From NCBI RefSeq assembly GCF_030547185.1, contig NZ_JAUOQR010000002.1, forward strand, positions 248,001-312,000: 64,000 nucleotides of DNA. Direction: 5' to 3'. Source of the DNA: Neptuniibacter sp. 1_MG-2023 (GTDB lineage: Bacteria; Pseudomonadota; Gammaproteobacteria; Pseudomonadales; Balneatricaceae). Positions 21,608-30,941 of the stretch are shown here, in pieces (within the stretch, counting starts at the first letter, position 1; each line of letters begins with the position of its first letter). The notes under the pieces were generated by a model. It made no database searches, had not been told where the DNA came from, and worked only from the letters and a program-made list of their open reading frames with translations. The position numbers were made by a program, and so were the translations under genes.

Positions 21608-21640
21608 TATCTTATATATTGATAAGTAGAAACGTTGTAA

Positions 21641-21982
21641 ATGAAACGAACTATAATAATTATTTTGATCGCCGCTTGTGTGGGTGTGACTTGGTATATT
21701 GCAAATTCTACTGAGCCTTTATCACCGCAAACCAAAAGCGCTGTAGAAAATGCATTGCTGGAGTTGGAAGAGTTTCCTGCCCGTCCTGTTTGGTGGCAAG
21801 ATGACTCAGTGTTAGCTATTGGTGTGGTTGCTGGGCAAACAAATCCGCATCATGCGGCTGATAAAGTCTGTAAGGTTTTAGCGGCTAAGGGTGTCAGCTC
21901 TGTATCTGTAGAAGTGTACGATATAGTTAAAATTCAGAAAGAGGACGAGTGGCGGAAACTAGCATCAAGTGCTTGTCAGTAG
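21641..21982 (+). CDS. Small membrane-anchored or secreted protein of unknown function
   Basis: I do not recognise this 113-residue protein. Residues 1-20 (MKRTIIIILIAACVGVTWYI) form an uncleaved anchor or signal peptide. The rest is soluble, with an acidic helix, a WWQDDS segment, CKVLAAKGV and a terminal ACQ; two cysteines could form a periplasmic disulfide. It begins 34 nt after the pilA terminator, so it probably has its own promoter, and its ribosome-binding site is poor. A role with pili is possible from position only. Confidence 0.7.
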   Translation: MKRTIIIILIAACVGVTWYIANSTEPLSPQTKSAVENALLELEEFPARPVWWQDDSVLAIGVVAGQTNPHHAADKVCKVLAAKGVSSVSVEVYDIVKIQKEDEWRKLASSACQ

Positions 21983-22022
21983 CTTTATTTGTTTGAGGTT
22001 TTTGCCGCTAGAGGCTGATCTG

Positions 22023-22053
22023 AAAAGGCTAAAGTAAAAACGTTAGCCTTTTT
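22023..22053. terminator. Bidirectional terminator between the small protein gene and nadC
   Basis: AAAAGGCTAA (22023-22032) and TTAGCCTTTT (22043-22052) form a 10-bp stem with a 10-nt loop. Runs of T on one side and A on the other let it serve the plus-strand gene and the minus-strand nadC, whose stop is 24 nt away. Confidence 0.85.
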
Positions 22054-22076
22054 ATTGGGTGATAAATTTAATCTGT

Positions 22077-22922
22077 TTAGTGTTCAATTAAGCGCATCGA
22101 AAGGTCAACCGCTTGGCAGTGCTTAGTTAACGCACCAATTGAGATATAATCGACACCCGTTTCAGCGATAGGGCGCAATGTCTTATCAGTAATATTGCCT
22201 GATGCTTCTAATTTGGCTTTTCCTTTTGTTAGTTCTACCGCTTTGCACATCTCATCGAGTGAAAAATTATCCAGCATGACAATATCTGCACCAGCGTCTA
22301 GGGCTTGTTTTAGCTCTGCCATAGATTCAACTTCGATCTCTACTGGCTTATCAGGTTCATTATTTTGTGCGGTCTGTATCGCTTCTTTTATGCCGCCGCA
22401 GGCCATAATGTGATTCTCTTTAATCAGAAAGGCATCAAATAATCCGATCCGATGATTAAAACATCCACCACAAGTCACTGCATATTTTTGTGCAAAACGA
22501 AGTCCCGGTAGGGTTTTTCGTGTATCGAGTAGTTTTACGTGGGTACCTATCACTTTATCGGCATAAAACTTACTAATGGTTGCGGTGCCAGAGAGTGTTT
22601 GTAGAAAATTTAAAGCCGCGCGTTCTGCGGTGAGCAGGTTACGAGCGGAGCCTTTCGCATAAAATAACACCTGATCCCGTTGTACTAGATCACCATCATC
22701 CACTTGCCATTCTAATGTTAAGTTAGGATCAACTTGTTTAAATACTTCATTAACCCAATCGACACCGCAGATTACAGCTTCTTGGCGACTGATAATGCGA
22801 GCGGTAGCGGTTTGCTCTTCAGGAATAAGTTGGGCCGTAATATCGCCGTTACCAATATCTTCACTAAGTGCATAAGTTACGGCGTCTGGAATAAGGTGCT
22901 GTATGTCGGCACGGTTCAACAT
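22077..22922 (-). CDS. nadC: NadC, nicotinate-nucleotide pyrophosphorylase (carboxylating)
   Basis: NadC converts quinolinate and PRPP to nicotinate mononucleotide in de novo NAD synthesis. The 281-residue protein contains [55 protein letters not shown] and the barrel strand [13 protein letters not shown]. These cover the quinolinate- and PRPP-binding loops. It is divergent from ampD, as in many gammaproteobacteria. No NadR or NiaR-type operator was recognised in the 111-nt intergenic region. Confidence 0.96.
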   Translation of the reverse strand: MLNRADIQHLIPDAVTYALSEDIGNGDITAQLIPEEQTATARIISRQEAVICGVDWVNEVFKQVDPNLTLEWQVDDGDLVQRDQVLFYAKGSARNLLTAERAALNFLQTLSGTATISKFYADKVIGTHVKLLDTRKTLPGLRFAQKYAVTCGGCFNHRIGLFDAFLIKENHIMACGGIKEAIQTAQNNEPDKPVEIEVESMAELKQALDAGADIVMLDNFSLDEMCKAVELTKGKAKLEASGNITDKTLRPIAETGVDYISIGALTKHCQAVDLSMRLIEH

Positions 22923-23033
22923 AATAGGTTCCTGATGAGAATAAGGTCAAAGAGGGCTGGCCTCTGTTATTATTGGATAACGATGATTAATAGGTCGCTA
23001 ATTCTAACGAATCTAAGTAATAGCGGATAGAGG

Positions 23034-23606
23034 ATGATGGTTGTAAAAAACGAAAATGGTTGGTTGTTTGGTGTGAATCGGGTGTTGTCGCCTAATTTTA
23101 ATGAAAGGCCTGAAGGCGAGAGTGTTTCGCTTTTAGTTATTCACAACATTAGTCTACCGCCGGGACAGTATGGTGGCGGATATATAGAGCAGTTTTTTAC
23201 CAACCAGTTGCCTATAAGTGATGATCCGTTTTTCCAAGAGATTAAAGATCTACAAGTATCATCACACCTTTTAATAGAGCGCACGGGACGGATTGTTCAA
23301 TTTGTGCCTTTGCATAAAAGGGCGTGGCATGCGGGTGTTTCTTGTTATGAGAATGTTGAAAATTGTAATGATTTTTCCATAGGTATTGAGCTTGAAGGTA
23401 CAGATTCTGAGCCTTATAGCGCTGAACAATATAAGCAATTAGTCGATTTAACTTTAGCTATTCAAACTCAATTTCCGGCTATTTCGGATGACAGAATCGT
23501 TGGCCATTCTGATATAGCACCGGGTAGAAAAACAGATCCTGGGCCTGCTTTTGATTGGGATTATTTTTTCGGTCAGTTAAAAAATAGAAAATTAGACGGG
23601 GAATAG
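23034..23606 (+). CDS. ampD: AmpD, 1,6-anhydro-MurNAc-L-alanine amidase
   Basis: AmpD is a cytoplasmic zinc amidase in peptidoglycan recycling; in species with inducible AmpC its loss derepresses the beta-lactamase. It has 190 residues of the amidase_2 family. Zinc ligands are in LVIHNISLPP, WHAGVSCYE and VGHSDIAPGRKTDPGP. The start may be the ATG at 23034 or at 23037; both follow GAGG closely. Its 3' end overlaps rsmE on the opposite strand by 15 nt. No ampC or ampR is in the window, so the recycling role is the safe call. Confidence 0.95.
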   Translation: MMVVKNENGWLFGVNRVLSPNFNERPEGESVSLLVIHNISLPPGQYGGGYIEQFFTNQLPISDDPFFQEIKDLQVSSHLLIERTGRIVQFVPLHKRAWHAGVSCYENVENCNDFSIGIELEGTDSEPYSAEQYKQLVDLTLAIQTQFPAISDDRIVGHSDIAPGRKTDPGPAFDWDYFFGQLKNRKLDGE

Positions 23607-24302
23607 TCGGGAAAGCAGGGCGGGTACGGCATTTTCAACTCTTAAAATTCGCTCGCCAATATGGATGGCGTTAAATCCGCAGTCATTAAGTTTTTCGACC
23701 TCATAAGGGATAAATCCTCCTTCGGGGCCGATCGCTAATGTTGTTTTTATTGCTGCACTTTGAGGGCAGGGAGTGGCGTTATAAGGGTGGGCGATCAACG
23801 CCCTTGTGCCTTGTGCCAAAGAGGGAAGTTCATCCTCGATAAATGGTTTAAAGCGTTTTCTTAAATGAACATTGGGCATCACTGTATCGCCTGCTTGTTC
23901 CAACCCGAGTTGTAAATTTTCTATGATCTTTTTTTCTAAAATAGGGCTCCCCCAGTAGCTTTTATCAACACGATAGGAGTTGATAAGATAAAGCTCTTTA
24001 ACTCCCATAGATGCAACGGTTTGTAAGATTCGCTTTAGCATTTTTGGCCGTGGTAGGGCTAAAAGAAGTGTTAAAGGCAATGGGAGCGGTGGTGTTTTGT
24101 CTAATGTTATTTGTAACCTGATAGCGCTTTCTGATAACTCAAGTACTGTTCCTGTGCCTATTAGCCCGTTTAACATGCCAACCTTTAATTGCGAGCCGAT
24201 TTCGGGTTTATGGATCGTCTTAATATGTTGGAAGCGTCTGTCATTGAGTTTAACCTGCTCTTCCGCAATTAAATCATCTTCTGTGAGGAGTATTAGGTTC
24301 AT
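23592..24302 (-). CDS. rsmE: RsmE, 16S rRNA m3U1498 methyltransferase
   Basis: RsmE methylates U1498 of 16S rRNA using SAM. I place the start at the ATG of MNLILLTEDDL (first base 24302), giving 236 residues, since family members begin there; the upstream TTG is unlikely. An N-terminal PUA-like part (DRRFQHIKTIHK) is followed by a SPOUT knot domain with LALPRPKMLKRILQTVASMG, LINSYRVDKSYWGS and the SAM loop TLAIGPEGGFIPYEVE. The gene converges on ampD. Confidence 0.95.
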   Translation of the reverse strand: MNLILLTEDDLIAEEQVKLNDRRFQHIKTIHKPEIGSQLKVGMLNGLIGTGTVLELSESAIRLQITLDKTPPLPLPLTLLLALPRPKMLKRILQTVASMGVKELYLINSYRVDKSYWGSPILEKKIIENLQLGLEQAGDTVMPNVHLRKRFKPFIEDELPSLAQGTRALIAHPYNATPCPQSAAIKTTLAIGPEGGFIPYEVEKLNDCGFNAIHIGERILRVENAVPALLSRLFPV

Positions 24303-24404
24303 ATCTACCGCTGTGTGAGTTTGGCCGTTAGAGTTGGGTAGTTTATCGAGCAATATTAACAGATGCGACTATTAATCTAGATCAATGATTAGTGTTTTTA
24401 ATCT

Positions 24405-24421
24405 AAATGAGAATGTTTATC
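24405..24421 (+). promoter_or_regulatory. Candidate Fur box upstream of the ferric-binding protein
   Basis: AAATGAGAATGTTTATC differs at two positions from AATGATAATGATTATC over the 16-base match, which is good agreement with the Fur consensus. It is 90 nt upstream of the GTG start of an iron ABC-transporter binding protein, so iron repression is a natural inference. Confidence 0.6.
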
Positions 24422-24510
24422 GGTAGCATTATCTTTTGTGTTGTGGTAATTTTACCCCCCTAATTTATTTAAAGCTTCTCTATATGTTTTGTCTTTGTAA
24501 GGGGTTTACT

Positions 24511-25548
24511 GTGAAATTTACACGCGTTGTTTCTACAATGGCTATGACCGCTGTTTTTGCTACAGGGTTGTTGCCTTTATCTGTATCTGCCGATGATAAC
24601 CTTGTTAATGTTTACTCTGCACGAAAAGAAGCGCTTATAAAGCCTTTGTTTGATCGTTTTACTGCGGAAACGGGTATTGCTGTTAATTTAGTAACAGGTA
24701 AAGCTGACGCACTTTTGAAACGTTTGGAAGTTGAAGGCGATGCGACACCAGCGGATCTTTTTGTCACTGTGGATGCAGGGCGTTTGTATAGAGCGAAGGA
24801 CGCGGGTGTTCTTCAAGTAGCGACCAGTGAAACTTTAGATAAGCTGATTCCTGCTCATTTAAAAGATGTTGATGGTTATTGGTATGGCATGTCCCAACGT
24901 GCACGGACGGTGTTTTATGTTAAAGATAAAGTTGATCCTGCTGAGTTAACCTCTTATGAGGACCTTGCTGACCCTAAGTGGAAAGGACGTATCTGCATTC
25001 GTTCATCAAGCAATATCTATAACCAGTCACTCGTTGCATCGATGATCGATGCCAATGGCGTAGAGGCGACCGAAGCATGGGCTAAAGGGCTTGTAGCTAA
25101 TTTTGCTAAGCCGCCAGCGGGTGGTGATACGGATCAATTACGAGCAGCCGCTTCAGGTGTTTGTGATCTGGCGATTGCGAATACCTACTATTACGCACGC
25201 TTAGTACACAGTAATAAAGAGAGTGATAACGAAGTCGCGGCTAAATTAGGTACAGCATGGTTAAATCAGGATGGTCGTGGTGCACATGTTAATGTGAGTG
25301 GTGTAGGTGTAACTAAATACGCTTCTAATGTGGAAAGTGCGATTAAACTGATGGAATTTATGGCTTCTGATGAGTCTCAAGTTTGGTATGGTGCTGAAAA
25401 CAACGAATATCCAGTTGTTGAAGGTGTTGAGGTTTCACCCGTTTTGAAAGGCTTAGGTGAATTTAAAGCGGATGACCTTGAGCTAAGTAAATTGGGAACC
25501 AATAACCGTGCTGCTGTTGAATTAATGGACCGAGCTGGCTGGAAATAG
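24511..25548 (+). CDS. fbpA: Ferric-iron ABC transporter substrate-binding protein (FbpA/FutA type)
   Basis: This is a periplasmic Fe(III)-binding protein of 345 residues. The start is the GTG at 24511, preceded by TAAGGGG at 6 nt; upstream in-frame codons are not credible. A signal peptide ends near SVSADDN. The mature start NLVNVYSARKEAL is typical of FbpA/FutA. The tyrosine cluster IANTYYYARL supplies Fe(III) ligands, and GRGAHVNVSGVGV is conserved. It leads an operon with a permease and an ATPase. A second, divergent paralogue lies at 55296-56312. Confidence 0.93.
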   Translation: MKFTRVVSTMAMTAVFATGLLPLSVSADDNLVNVYSARKEALIKPLFDRFTAETGIAVNLVTGKADALLKRLEVEGDATPADLFVTVDAGRLYRAKDAGVLQVATSETLDKLIPAHLKDVDGYWYGMSQRARTVFYVKDKVDPAELTSYEDLADPKWKGRICIRSSSNIYNQSLVASMIDANGVEATEAWAKGLVANFAKPPAGGDTDQLRAAASGVCDLAIANTYYYARLVHSNKESDNEVAAKLGTAWLNQDGRGAHVNVSGVGVTKYASNVESAIKLMEFMASDESQVWYGAENNEYPVVEGVEVSPVLKGLGEFKADDLELSKLGTNNRAAVELMDRAGWK

Positions 25549-25600
25549 GCTCAATTTCTACCATTCCATATTCTAATAAGTGTTAGAATTATGCTTTTAG

Positions 25601-25637
25601 CGCCCGCAGATATTAATGTGGGCGTTTTCTGTTTTTC
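25601..25637 (+). terminator. Intra-operon hairpin between binding protein and permease
   Basis: CGCCCGCA (25601-25608) and TGTGGGCG (25617-25624) form an 8-bp stem with one G-U pair and an 8-nt loop, followed by TTTTCTGTTTTTCT. It likely terminates part of the transcripts or stabilises the upstream mRNA, so the binding protein is made in excess over the permease. Confidence 0.75.
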
Positions 25638-25649
25638 TGAACGGGATAA

Positions 25650-27305
25650 ATGTTTGTAGTGACTCCCTTAAAATCTCCCTACCGAGTAAACTGGCTGACA
25701 TCTAGTTCGTTTGTCATCGCTGTATTATTAGCCCTGCCTATTTTTGTGATTGCGGGGTTTGTCTTTAGCGGTTCTGCTGATGTTTTTACGCACTTGTACC
25801 ATACGGTGTTGTTCGATTATGTCAGTAATTCACTTTTACTTATGTTAGGTGTGGCTTTTGGGGTGTTATTGCTTGGCATCCCAACGGCTTGGTTGACGAG
25901 CGTTTGTGACTTCCCTGGGCGTAGAATTTTTGCTTGGGCATTACTCCTTCCTTTAGCGGTACCGGCTTATATCATCGCTTACACCTACACTGGGCTTTTA
26001 GATTTTGCTGGTCCTGTGCAAACCGCTATACGTCAGTTAACAGGTCTAGGCTATGGCGAGTATTGGTTTTTTGAGATCCGTTCATTAGCTGGTGCCATTT
26101 TGATGTTGGCGCTAGTACTTTATCCTTATGTTTATCTATTAAGCCGCGCAGCCTTTCTAGAGCAATCAGCAAGCACGCTCGAGGTTAGCCGGACGCTAGG
26201 TTATAACCAATGGCAAGGTTTGTTCAAGCTAGCACTGCCTCTTGCTCGTCCAGCGATTATTGCCGGTTTAACCTTAGCATTAATGGAGACCTTAGCTGAT
26301 TACGGTACCGTACAATATTTTGGTGTAAATACATTTACGACCGGTATTTTTAGAACTTTTTATGGGTTTGGCGATGCGGTTGCGGCGGCTCAGTTGGCAG
26401 TTTGTCTTTTAAGTTTTGTGGCTTTATTAGTACTTGTTGAAAAATACTCAAGACGAAAATCCCGTTATCACTCGTCTGCAGAATTTAAAGCTAAAGCAAA
26501 ATTAATCTCTTTATCTGGCTGGAAAGCTGCAGTAGCATTTTTGATCTGCTTGTTACCTATATTATTTGGATTTTTGATACCTGCAGGTCAGTTGGCTTTT
26601 TGGAGCTTAACGCAAGCAGATCTTTCCGATGGCTCTTTTTTCCAGTTGGCGTGGAACTCGTTTTACCTCGCCTTTTTAGCTGCCATCATTGCTGTGAGCT
26701 TTGCGTTAATTTTGGCTTATGCTTCCCGTTTGAATCCTAAAAAGGTGGTGAGGTTTTCAGTGGCTACGGCGGGATTAGGCTATGCTCTACCGGGTACTAT
26801 TATCGCTATTGGGGTGATAATTCCATTTGCTTGGATGGACCATCAGTTAATTGCAATGGCAAAGAAATGGTTCAGTGTTGATATTGGTTTAGTGTTATCG
26901 GGCACTTTAGTGGCGCTTTTGTTTGCTTATACGGTACGTTTTTTGGCGGTATCTTTAGGTGCCGTCCAGAGTGGCCTTGATAAAATAAAGCCGAGTATTG
27001 ATGGTGCTGCACGTACGCTTGGTTGCACACCTATGCAGGTTTTAAAACAGATACATGTTCCCTTGATGAAGAGTTCTGTATTAACCGCCTTACTTATCGT
27101 TTTTGTTGATGTGCTTAAAGAGTTACCCGCTACACTGATTCTTAGGCCTTTTAACTTTAATACCTTAGCCGTTAGGGCATTTGAGCTGGCATCTGATGAG
27201 CGTTTGATTGATGCGGCACCGGCATCGTTGTTGATTGTGGCGGTTGGATTGATACCTGTGATTTTATTAAGCCGTTCTATTGCAAAAGGGCGGGCGGGAA
27301 GTTGA
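25650..27305 (+). CDS. fbpB: Ferric-iron ABC transporter permease (FbpB type)
   Basis: This 551-residue inner-membrane permease has two fused BinP-type halves and about twelve hydrophobic segments. Each half carries an EAA loop that docks the ATPase: SRTLGYNQWQGLFKLALPLARP in the first (shown here only as its core SRTLGYNQWQG) and GAARTLGCTPMQVLKQIHVP in the second. Such double-length permeases work as monomers in FbpABC and SfuABC systems. The ATPase gene follows with almost no gap. Confidence 0.93.
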   Translation: MFVVTPLKSPYRVNWLTSSSFVIAVLLALPIFVIAGFVFSGSADVFTHLYHTVLFDYVSNSLLLMLGVAFGVLLLGIPTAWLTSVCDFPGRRIFAWALLLPLAVPAYIIAYTYTGLLDFAGPVQTAIRQLTGLGYGEYWFFEIRSLAGAILMLALVLYPYVYLLSRAAFLEQSASTLEVSRTLGYNQWQGLFKLALPLARPAIIAGLTLALMETLADYGTVQYFGVNTFTTGIFRTFYGFGDAVAAAQLAVCLLSFVALLVLVEKYSRRKSRYHSSAEFKAKAKLISLSGWKAAVAFLICLLPILFGFLIPAGQLAFWSLTQADLSDGSFFQLAWNSFYLAFLAAIIAVSFALILAYASRLNPKKVVRFSVATAGLGYALPGTIIAIGVIIPFAWMDHQLIAMAKKWFSVDIGLVLSGTLVALLFAYTVRFLAVSLGAVQSGLDKIKPSIDGAARTLGCTPMQVLKQIHVPLMKSSVLTALLIVFVDVLKELPATLILRPFNFNTLAVRAFELASDERLIDAAPASLLIVAVGLIPVILLSRSIAKGRAGS

Positions 27306-27310
27306 TTGAG

Positions 27311-28429
27311 ATGAAGATAGAAAAACATCTAAATGTTGAGAGTGTCACCCTTGCTTATGGTGAGGAGGATGTTGTACATAATGCGTCTTTATCACTTGAA
27401 AAAGGTGAAATTGGCTGCCTGTTAGGGCCAAGCGGCTGCGGTAAATCAACATTGCTTCGAGCGATTGCAGGGTTTGAACCTGTGAAATCTGGGCGTATTT
27501 GTATGCGTGGACAGGTGCTGTCTGATGCGCACAATATACTGCCTACCGAACAGCGAAATATTGGTATGGTGTTCCAAGATATCGCACTTTTCCCGCATTT
27601 AACTATCGCAGAAAATATTGTTTTTGGTATTAAAAAATGGTCAAAAAAAGATCAAACTTTGAGAGTTCAGGAGCTTCTTAGTTTGATTGGTTTGCCAGAT
27701 ATTGCTGAGCGCTATCCACACTCCCTTTCTGGTGGTCAACAACAGCGTGTTGCCTTAGCGCGGGCAATGGCACCTAAGCCTGATCTTTTGTTACTCGATG
27801 AGCCGTTTTCTGGGTTGGATGCGAATTTGCGAGAAACGCTAGTACCCGAAATACGAGATATATTAAGAAAAGAACAGATGAGTGCTATTTTGGTGACTCA
27901 TGACCAAATGGAAGCCTTTGCGATGGCTGATAAAATTGCGGTTATGCAGCATGGTAGGATTCAACAGTGCGGCTCTGCATTTAATATTTATCATGAACCT
28001 AAAAATCGTTTTGTAGCAGACTTTATAGGTTTAGGTGAGTTTTTGCAGGCTTCCATTAAAGATGAATACTCAGTGGATTCTGCATTAGGCTGTTTGGTAG
28101 GTGATGAGCCTTTAGGTTATGCACCGGGTACATCCGTTGAGCTGCTGATTAGGCCCGATGATATCCAGCACTCTGAACAGAGTTCCTTGACCGGTCGTAT
28201 AGTGAGTAAATGGTTTAGAGGCTCTCACTATCTTTATCATGTAAAACTGGCCAATGGTGAGGTTTTACCTTGTATCACTGCCTGTCATCATGACCATGAT
28301 GTAGGTGAGGATTTAGGTATCAGTATCGAACTTGATCATCTTGTTGTGTTACCTATCTGTGATCCAGAGACTGGGGTTTGCGATCTGCAAGAATCGGAAG
28401 TTGTTCAAACACAAGCTGTTGCTCGCTAG
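27311..28429 (+). CDS. fbpC: Ferric-iron ABC transporter ATPase (FbpC type)
   Basis: This is the cytoplasmic ATPase of the importer. From the ATG at 27311 it has 372 residues; a TTG at 27302 overlapping the permease stop would add three. Walker A is GPSGCGKSTLLRA, the ABC signature is LSGGQQQRVALARA, Walker B is LLLLDEPFSGLD, and the H-loop is LVTHDQMEA. The last 120 residues are a TOBE_2-like domain, with IRPDDIQ, and end in cysteines (CDPETGVCD) that could sense redox or metal. The latter is speculation. Confidence 0.94.
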   Translation: MKIEKHLNVESVTLAYGEEDVVHNASLSLEKGEIGCLLGPSGCGKSTLLRAIAGFEPVKSGRICMRGQVLSDAHNILPTEQRNIGMVFQDIALFPHLTIAENIVFGIKKWSKKDQTLRVQELLSLIGLPDIAERYPHSLSGGQQQRVALARAMAPKPDLLLLDEPFSGLDANLRETLVPEIRDILRKEQMSAILVTHDQMEAFAMADKIAVMQHGRIQQCGSAFNIYHEPKNRFVADFIGLGEFLQASIKDEYSVDSALGCLVGDEPLGYAPGTSVELLIRPDDIQHSEQSSLTGRIVSKWFRGSHYLYHVKLANGEVLPCITACHHDHDVGEDLGISIELDHLVVLPICDPETGVCDLQESEVVQTQAVAR

Positions 28430-28469
28430 CCATAGCTTGTCCCCCTCGTTGCTTTTATAGTGACCTCAT

Positions 28470-28504
28470 ATCTCCTAGCAACATAATGTTCGAGAAAAGG
28501 AGAT
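28470..28504. repeat. Nested inverted repeat upstream of the MATE transporter
   Basis: ATCTCCT (28470-28476) and AGGAGAT (28498-28504) are perfect 7-bp arms. Between them AACATAATGTT (28480-28490) is itself an 11-bp palindrome. The pair lies 57 nt before the MATE start codon. It could be an operator, an mRNA hairpin, or, for the outer arms, chance. Confidence 0.4.
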
Positions 28505-28561
28505 TTAGTTATTTCGAGTGATAGAGTAGGATTGTGCGCTATTTTATTTCTTCGGTGACTT

Positions 28562-29896
28562 ATGTCCGTTCGTGTCAATCTGCTTGAAGATGATATTCGA
28601 CCAACCTTAGTTAGAATGACATTCCCCATGATGCTTGGGATTGTTAGTTTGATGCTATTCAATCTTGCGGATCTTTATTTTGTCAGCCGATTGGGCACCG
28701 ATGCGTTAGCTGCTTTAGGTTTTACTTTCCCTGTTTGTTTTACGGTTATCAGCTTAGCTATTGGCTTAGGGATAGGTACCTCAGCTATTTTGGCGCGCTT
28801 ATTGGGTAAAGGGGAGAGTGAAGAAGCCCGCTCACTTGCTACGGATAACCTGCTGGCGATTGCTGTGATGATTGTGCTTGTTAGCTCATTGCTACAGTTA
28901 CTGATTGAACCTGTATTTTTGGCTATGGGGGCGCGTGAAGCCTTAATGCCGCTTATTAAGACCTATATGAATGTGTGGCTAGTAGGATCTGTTTTTCTTG
29001 TTATTAATATGGTCTGTAATGCCTGTATGCGGGCCACAGGTGATACTAAAACGCCTGCATTAATGATGGCGGCATCGTCGTTACTCAACTTTATACTTGA
29101 TCCTCTGTTTATTTTTGGTCTTGGTTCTTTTGATGGGTTTGGGATTCAAGGGGCGGCTATTGCTAGTGTTATCTCTTGGAGTTTGACGACTTTAGCGGCG
29201 ATCTATCTGCTTTTTGCTCAAAAACGTTTGCTAGTTGTTCAGCCATTTAATTTCATCCGTTGGAAGAGGCACTCTTATGCGGTTATGAAAATAGCTTTGC
29301 CTGCCTCTTTATCTAATATGATGACGCCAATTGCACAAGCCGTTCTAACTTATATTGTGGCCCATCATGGCCCAGAAGCGGTAGCCGCTTTTGGTGTGGG
29401 GAACCGTATTGAGTCTTTAGCCTTACTTGTATGCTTGGCGCTTTCTATGACGCTTCCCCCTTTTATTAGCCAAAATGTGGGAGCTGGTAAAGTAGAACGA
29501 GTAAAATCAGCCTATCGCATGGTGATTGGATTTTCATTATTTTGGCAGTTTTTGGTGTTTATTCTCTTAATTTTCGTGGCTGAAGAGGTCGCATCTCTGT
29601 TTAGTGATAATAATCAGGTCCAATCACTAATTATTTTATGGGTTTTTATTGTGCCATTTGGCTTTGCTTTTCAGGCAATAATCTTCCTTACCGCCTCCAG
29701 TTTTAATGCATTGCACAAACCTTTTATGGCGATGAAGGTCAGCCTTGCACGCTTGTTTATTTTTACTGTTCCGTTCGCTTGGTTGGGTTCTCAACTGTTT
29801 GGTTTACAGGGAATGTTTGTATCTCTTGTGATGGCTAACTTATGTGTAGCTGTTATTGCTTGGTTATCAATGCGGGCTTACCTCAAGTCTTATTAA
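28562..29896 (+). CDS. MATE-family multidrug/Na+ or H+ antiporter
   Basis: This 444-residue protein has about twelve hydrophobic helices in two related halves: TLVRMTFPMMLGIVSLM at the start of the first and VMKIALPASLSNMMTPI at the start of the second. The MATE family exports cationic drugs and metabolites in exchange for Na+ or H+. LADLYFVSRLGTDALAALGF is the typical first-helix region. The substrate cannot be told from sequence. It follows the iron transporter by 132 nt and probably has its own promoter. Confidence 0.9.
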   Translation: MSVRVNLLEDDIRPTLVRMTFPMMLGIVSLMLFNLADLYFVSRLGTDALAALGFTFPVCFTVISLAIGLGIGTSAILARLLGKGESEEARSLATDNLLAIAVMIVLVSSLLQLLIEPVFLAMGAREALMPLIKTYMNVWLVGSVFLVINMVCNACMRATGDTKTPALMMAASSLLNFILDPLFIFGLGSFDGFGIQGAAIASVISWSLTTLAAIYLLFAQKRLLVVQPFNFIRWKRHSYAVMKIALPASLSNMMTPIAQAVLTYIVAHHGPEAVAAFGVGNRIESLALLVCLALSMTLPPFISQNVGAGKVERVKSAYRMVIGFSLFWQFLVFILLIFVAEEVASLFSDNNQVQSLIILWVFIVPFGFAFQAIIFLTASSFNALHKPFMAMKVSLARLFIFTVPFAWLGSQLFGLQGMFVSLVMANLCVAVIAWLSMRAYLKSY

Positions 29897-30109
29897 TGCT
29901 GCATATGCGTTCAGTTTTATTTGATCCGTATGTGATGTAGCTCATTGTTCACGGGGGTGGAGTAAGCTAATGTTCTTCCACCAAAGTCATATTAATATCT
30001 ATGAACGGATGGCATTATGATCGAGGTAAGGACGAGAGATTAATTATAAAATCATAATAAAAATAGATAACACCCAAACAAGCAAATACACGATATAAGG
30101 GGATGGAGC

Positions 30110-30859
30110 ATGAGTCAGAAGATTGCACTCGTGACAGGTGGTACTGGTGGTTTAGGTACTGCAATTTGCCGCACATTGGCAGATAACGGTTTTCGCGTAG
30201 TTGCCGGCTATAATAGCGGTGGTGATCACAGTAAAGCGAAAGCATGGCAAGACAAACAGAAAGAAGACGGTTATGACATTCTAGTGTCTTATGGTGATGT
30301 TACAAACGCTGAATCTTGTGCGCAGTGTATCGCCACAGTTGAAGAGCTAACCGGTGGTGCTGTTGATATTCTTATCAACAACGCGGGTATTACCCGTGAT
30401 GGGCAGTTCAAGAAGATGAGTTGGGAACAGTGGGATGAAGTTATGAGTGCTAACTTAGACTCTATGTTCCATATGACCCGTTTAGTGATTAATGGCATGA
30501 TTGATAAGGGCTGGGGGCGAGTTATAAATATCTCCTCTGTAAATGCTCAGAAAGGTCAATTTGGTCAGTGTAACTACTCAGCAGCTAAAGCAGGGATACA
30601 TGGTTTTACTAAAGCACTTGCGCAAGAAGTAGCGCGTAAAGGCGTAACAGTAAATACAGTGTCTCCTGGTTATATCAAAACAGCGATGGTTGCTAAAATT
30701 GCTCAGGAAATTCAGGATCAGATCTGTGCGGGTATTCCGGTAGGTCGTTTTGGTACACCTGAAGAGATTGGTCGTATGTGTACTTTCTTATGTGATGACG
30801 AGTCTGGTTACATCACAGGTGCAGATATGTCAGTCAATGGTGGTTTACATATGTCTTAA
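30110..30859 (+). CDS. phbB: Acetoacetyl-CoA reductase-like SDR (PhaB/PhbB)
   Basis: This 249-residue short-chain dehydrogenase has the cofactor loop VTGGTGGLGTAI (8-19), NNAGITRDG, the catalytic Ser region INISSVNAQKGQFGQ and the YxxxK motif NYSAAKAG. QKGQFGQCNYSAAKAG is characteristic of PhaB, the NADPH acetoacetyl-CoA reductase of polyhydroxybutyrate synthesis, rather than FabG. GGAG precedes the ATG. No phaA or phaC lies nearby, so the PHB link is from the family only. The 213 nt before it hold only weak AT-rich hairpins. Confidence 0.88.
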   Translation: MSQKIALVTGGTGGLGTAICRTLADNGFRVVAGYNSGGDHSKAKAWQDKQKEDGYDILVSYGDVTNAESCAQCIATVEELTGGAVDILINNAGITRDGQFKKMSWEQWDEVMSANLDSMFHMTRLVINGMIDKGWGRVINISSVNAQKGQFGQCNYSAAKAGIHGFTKALAQEVARKGVTVNTVSPGYIKTAMVAKIAQEIQDQICAGIPVGRFGTPEEIGRMCTFLCDDESGYITGADMSVNGGLHMS

Positions 30860-30880
30860 TTGACTATGTTTAGCATTTAA

Positions 30881-30908
30881 AAAAACCCGCTATTTGCGGG
30901 TTTTTTTG
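30881..30908. terminator. Terminator after phbB, usable from both sides
   Basis: AACCCGC (30884-30890) pairs with GCGGGTT across a TATTT loop, extended by A and T runs on both sides. It lies between the plus-strand phbB and the convergent minus-strand DUF349 gene. Confidence 0.9.
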
Positions 30909-30941
30909 TATTTGATGATCAGCATTGTATAAATAATGGGT

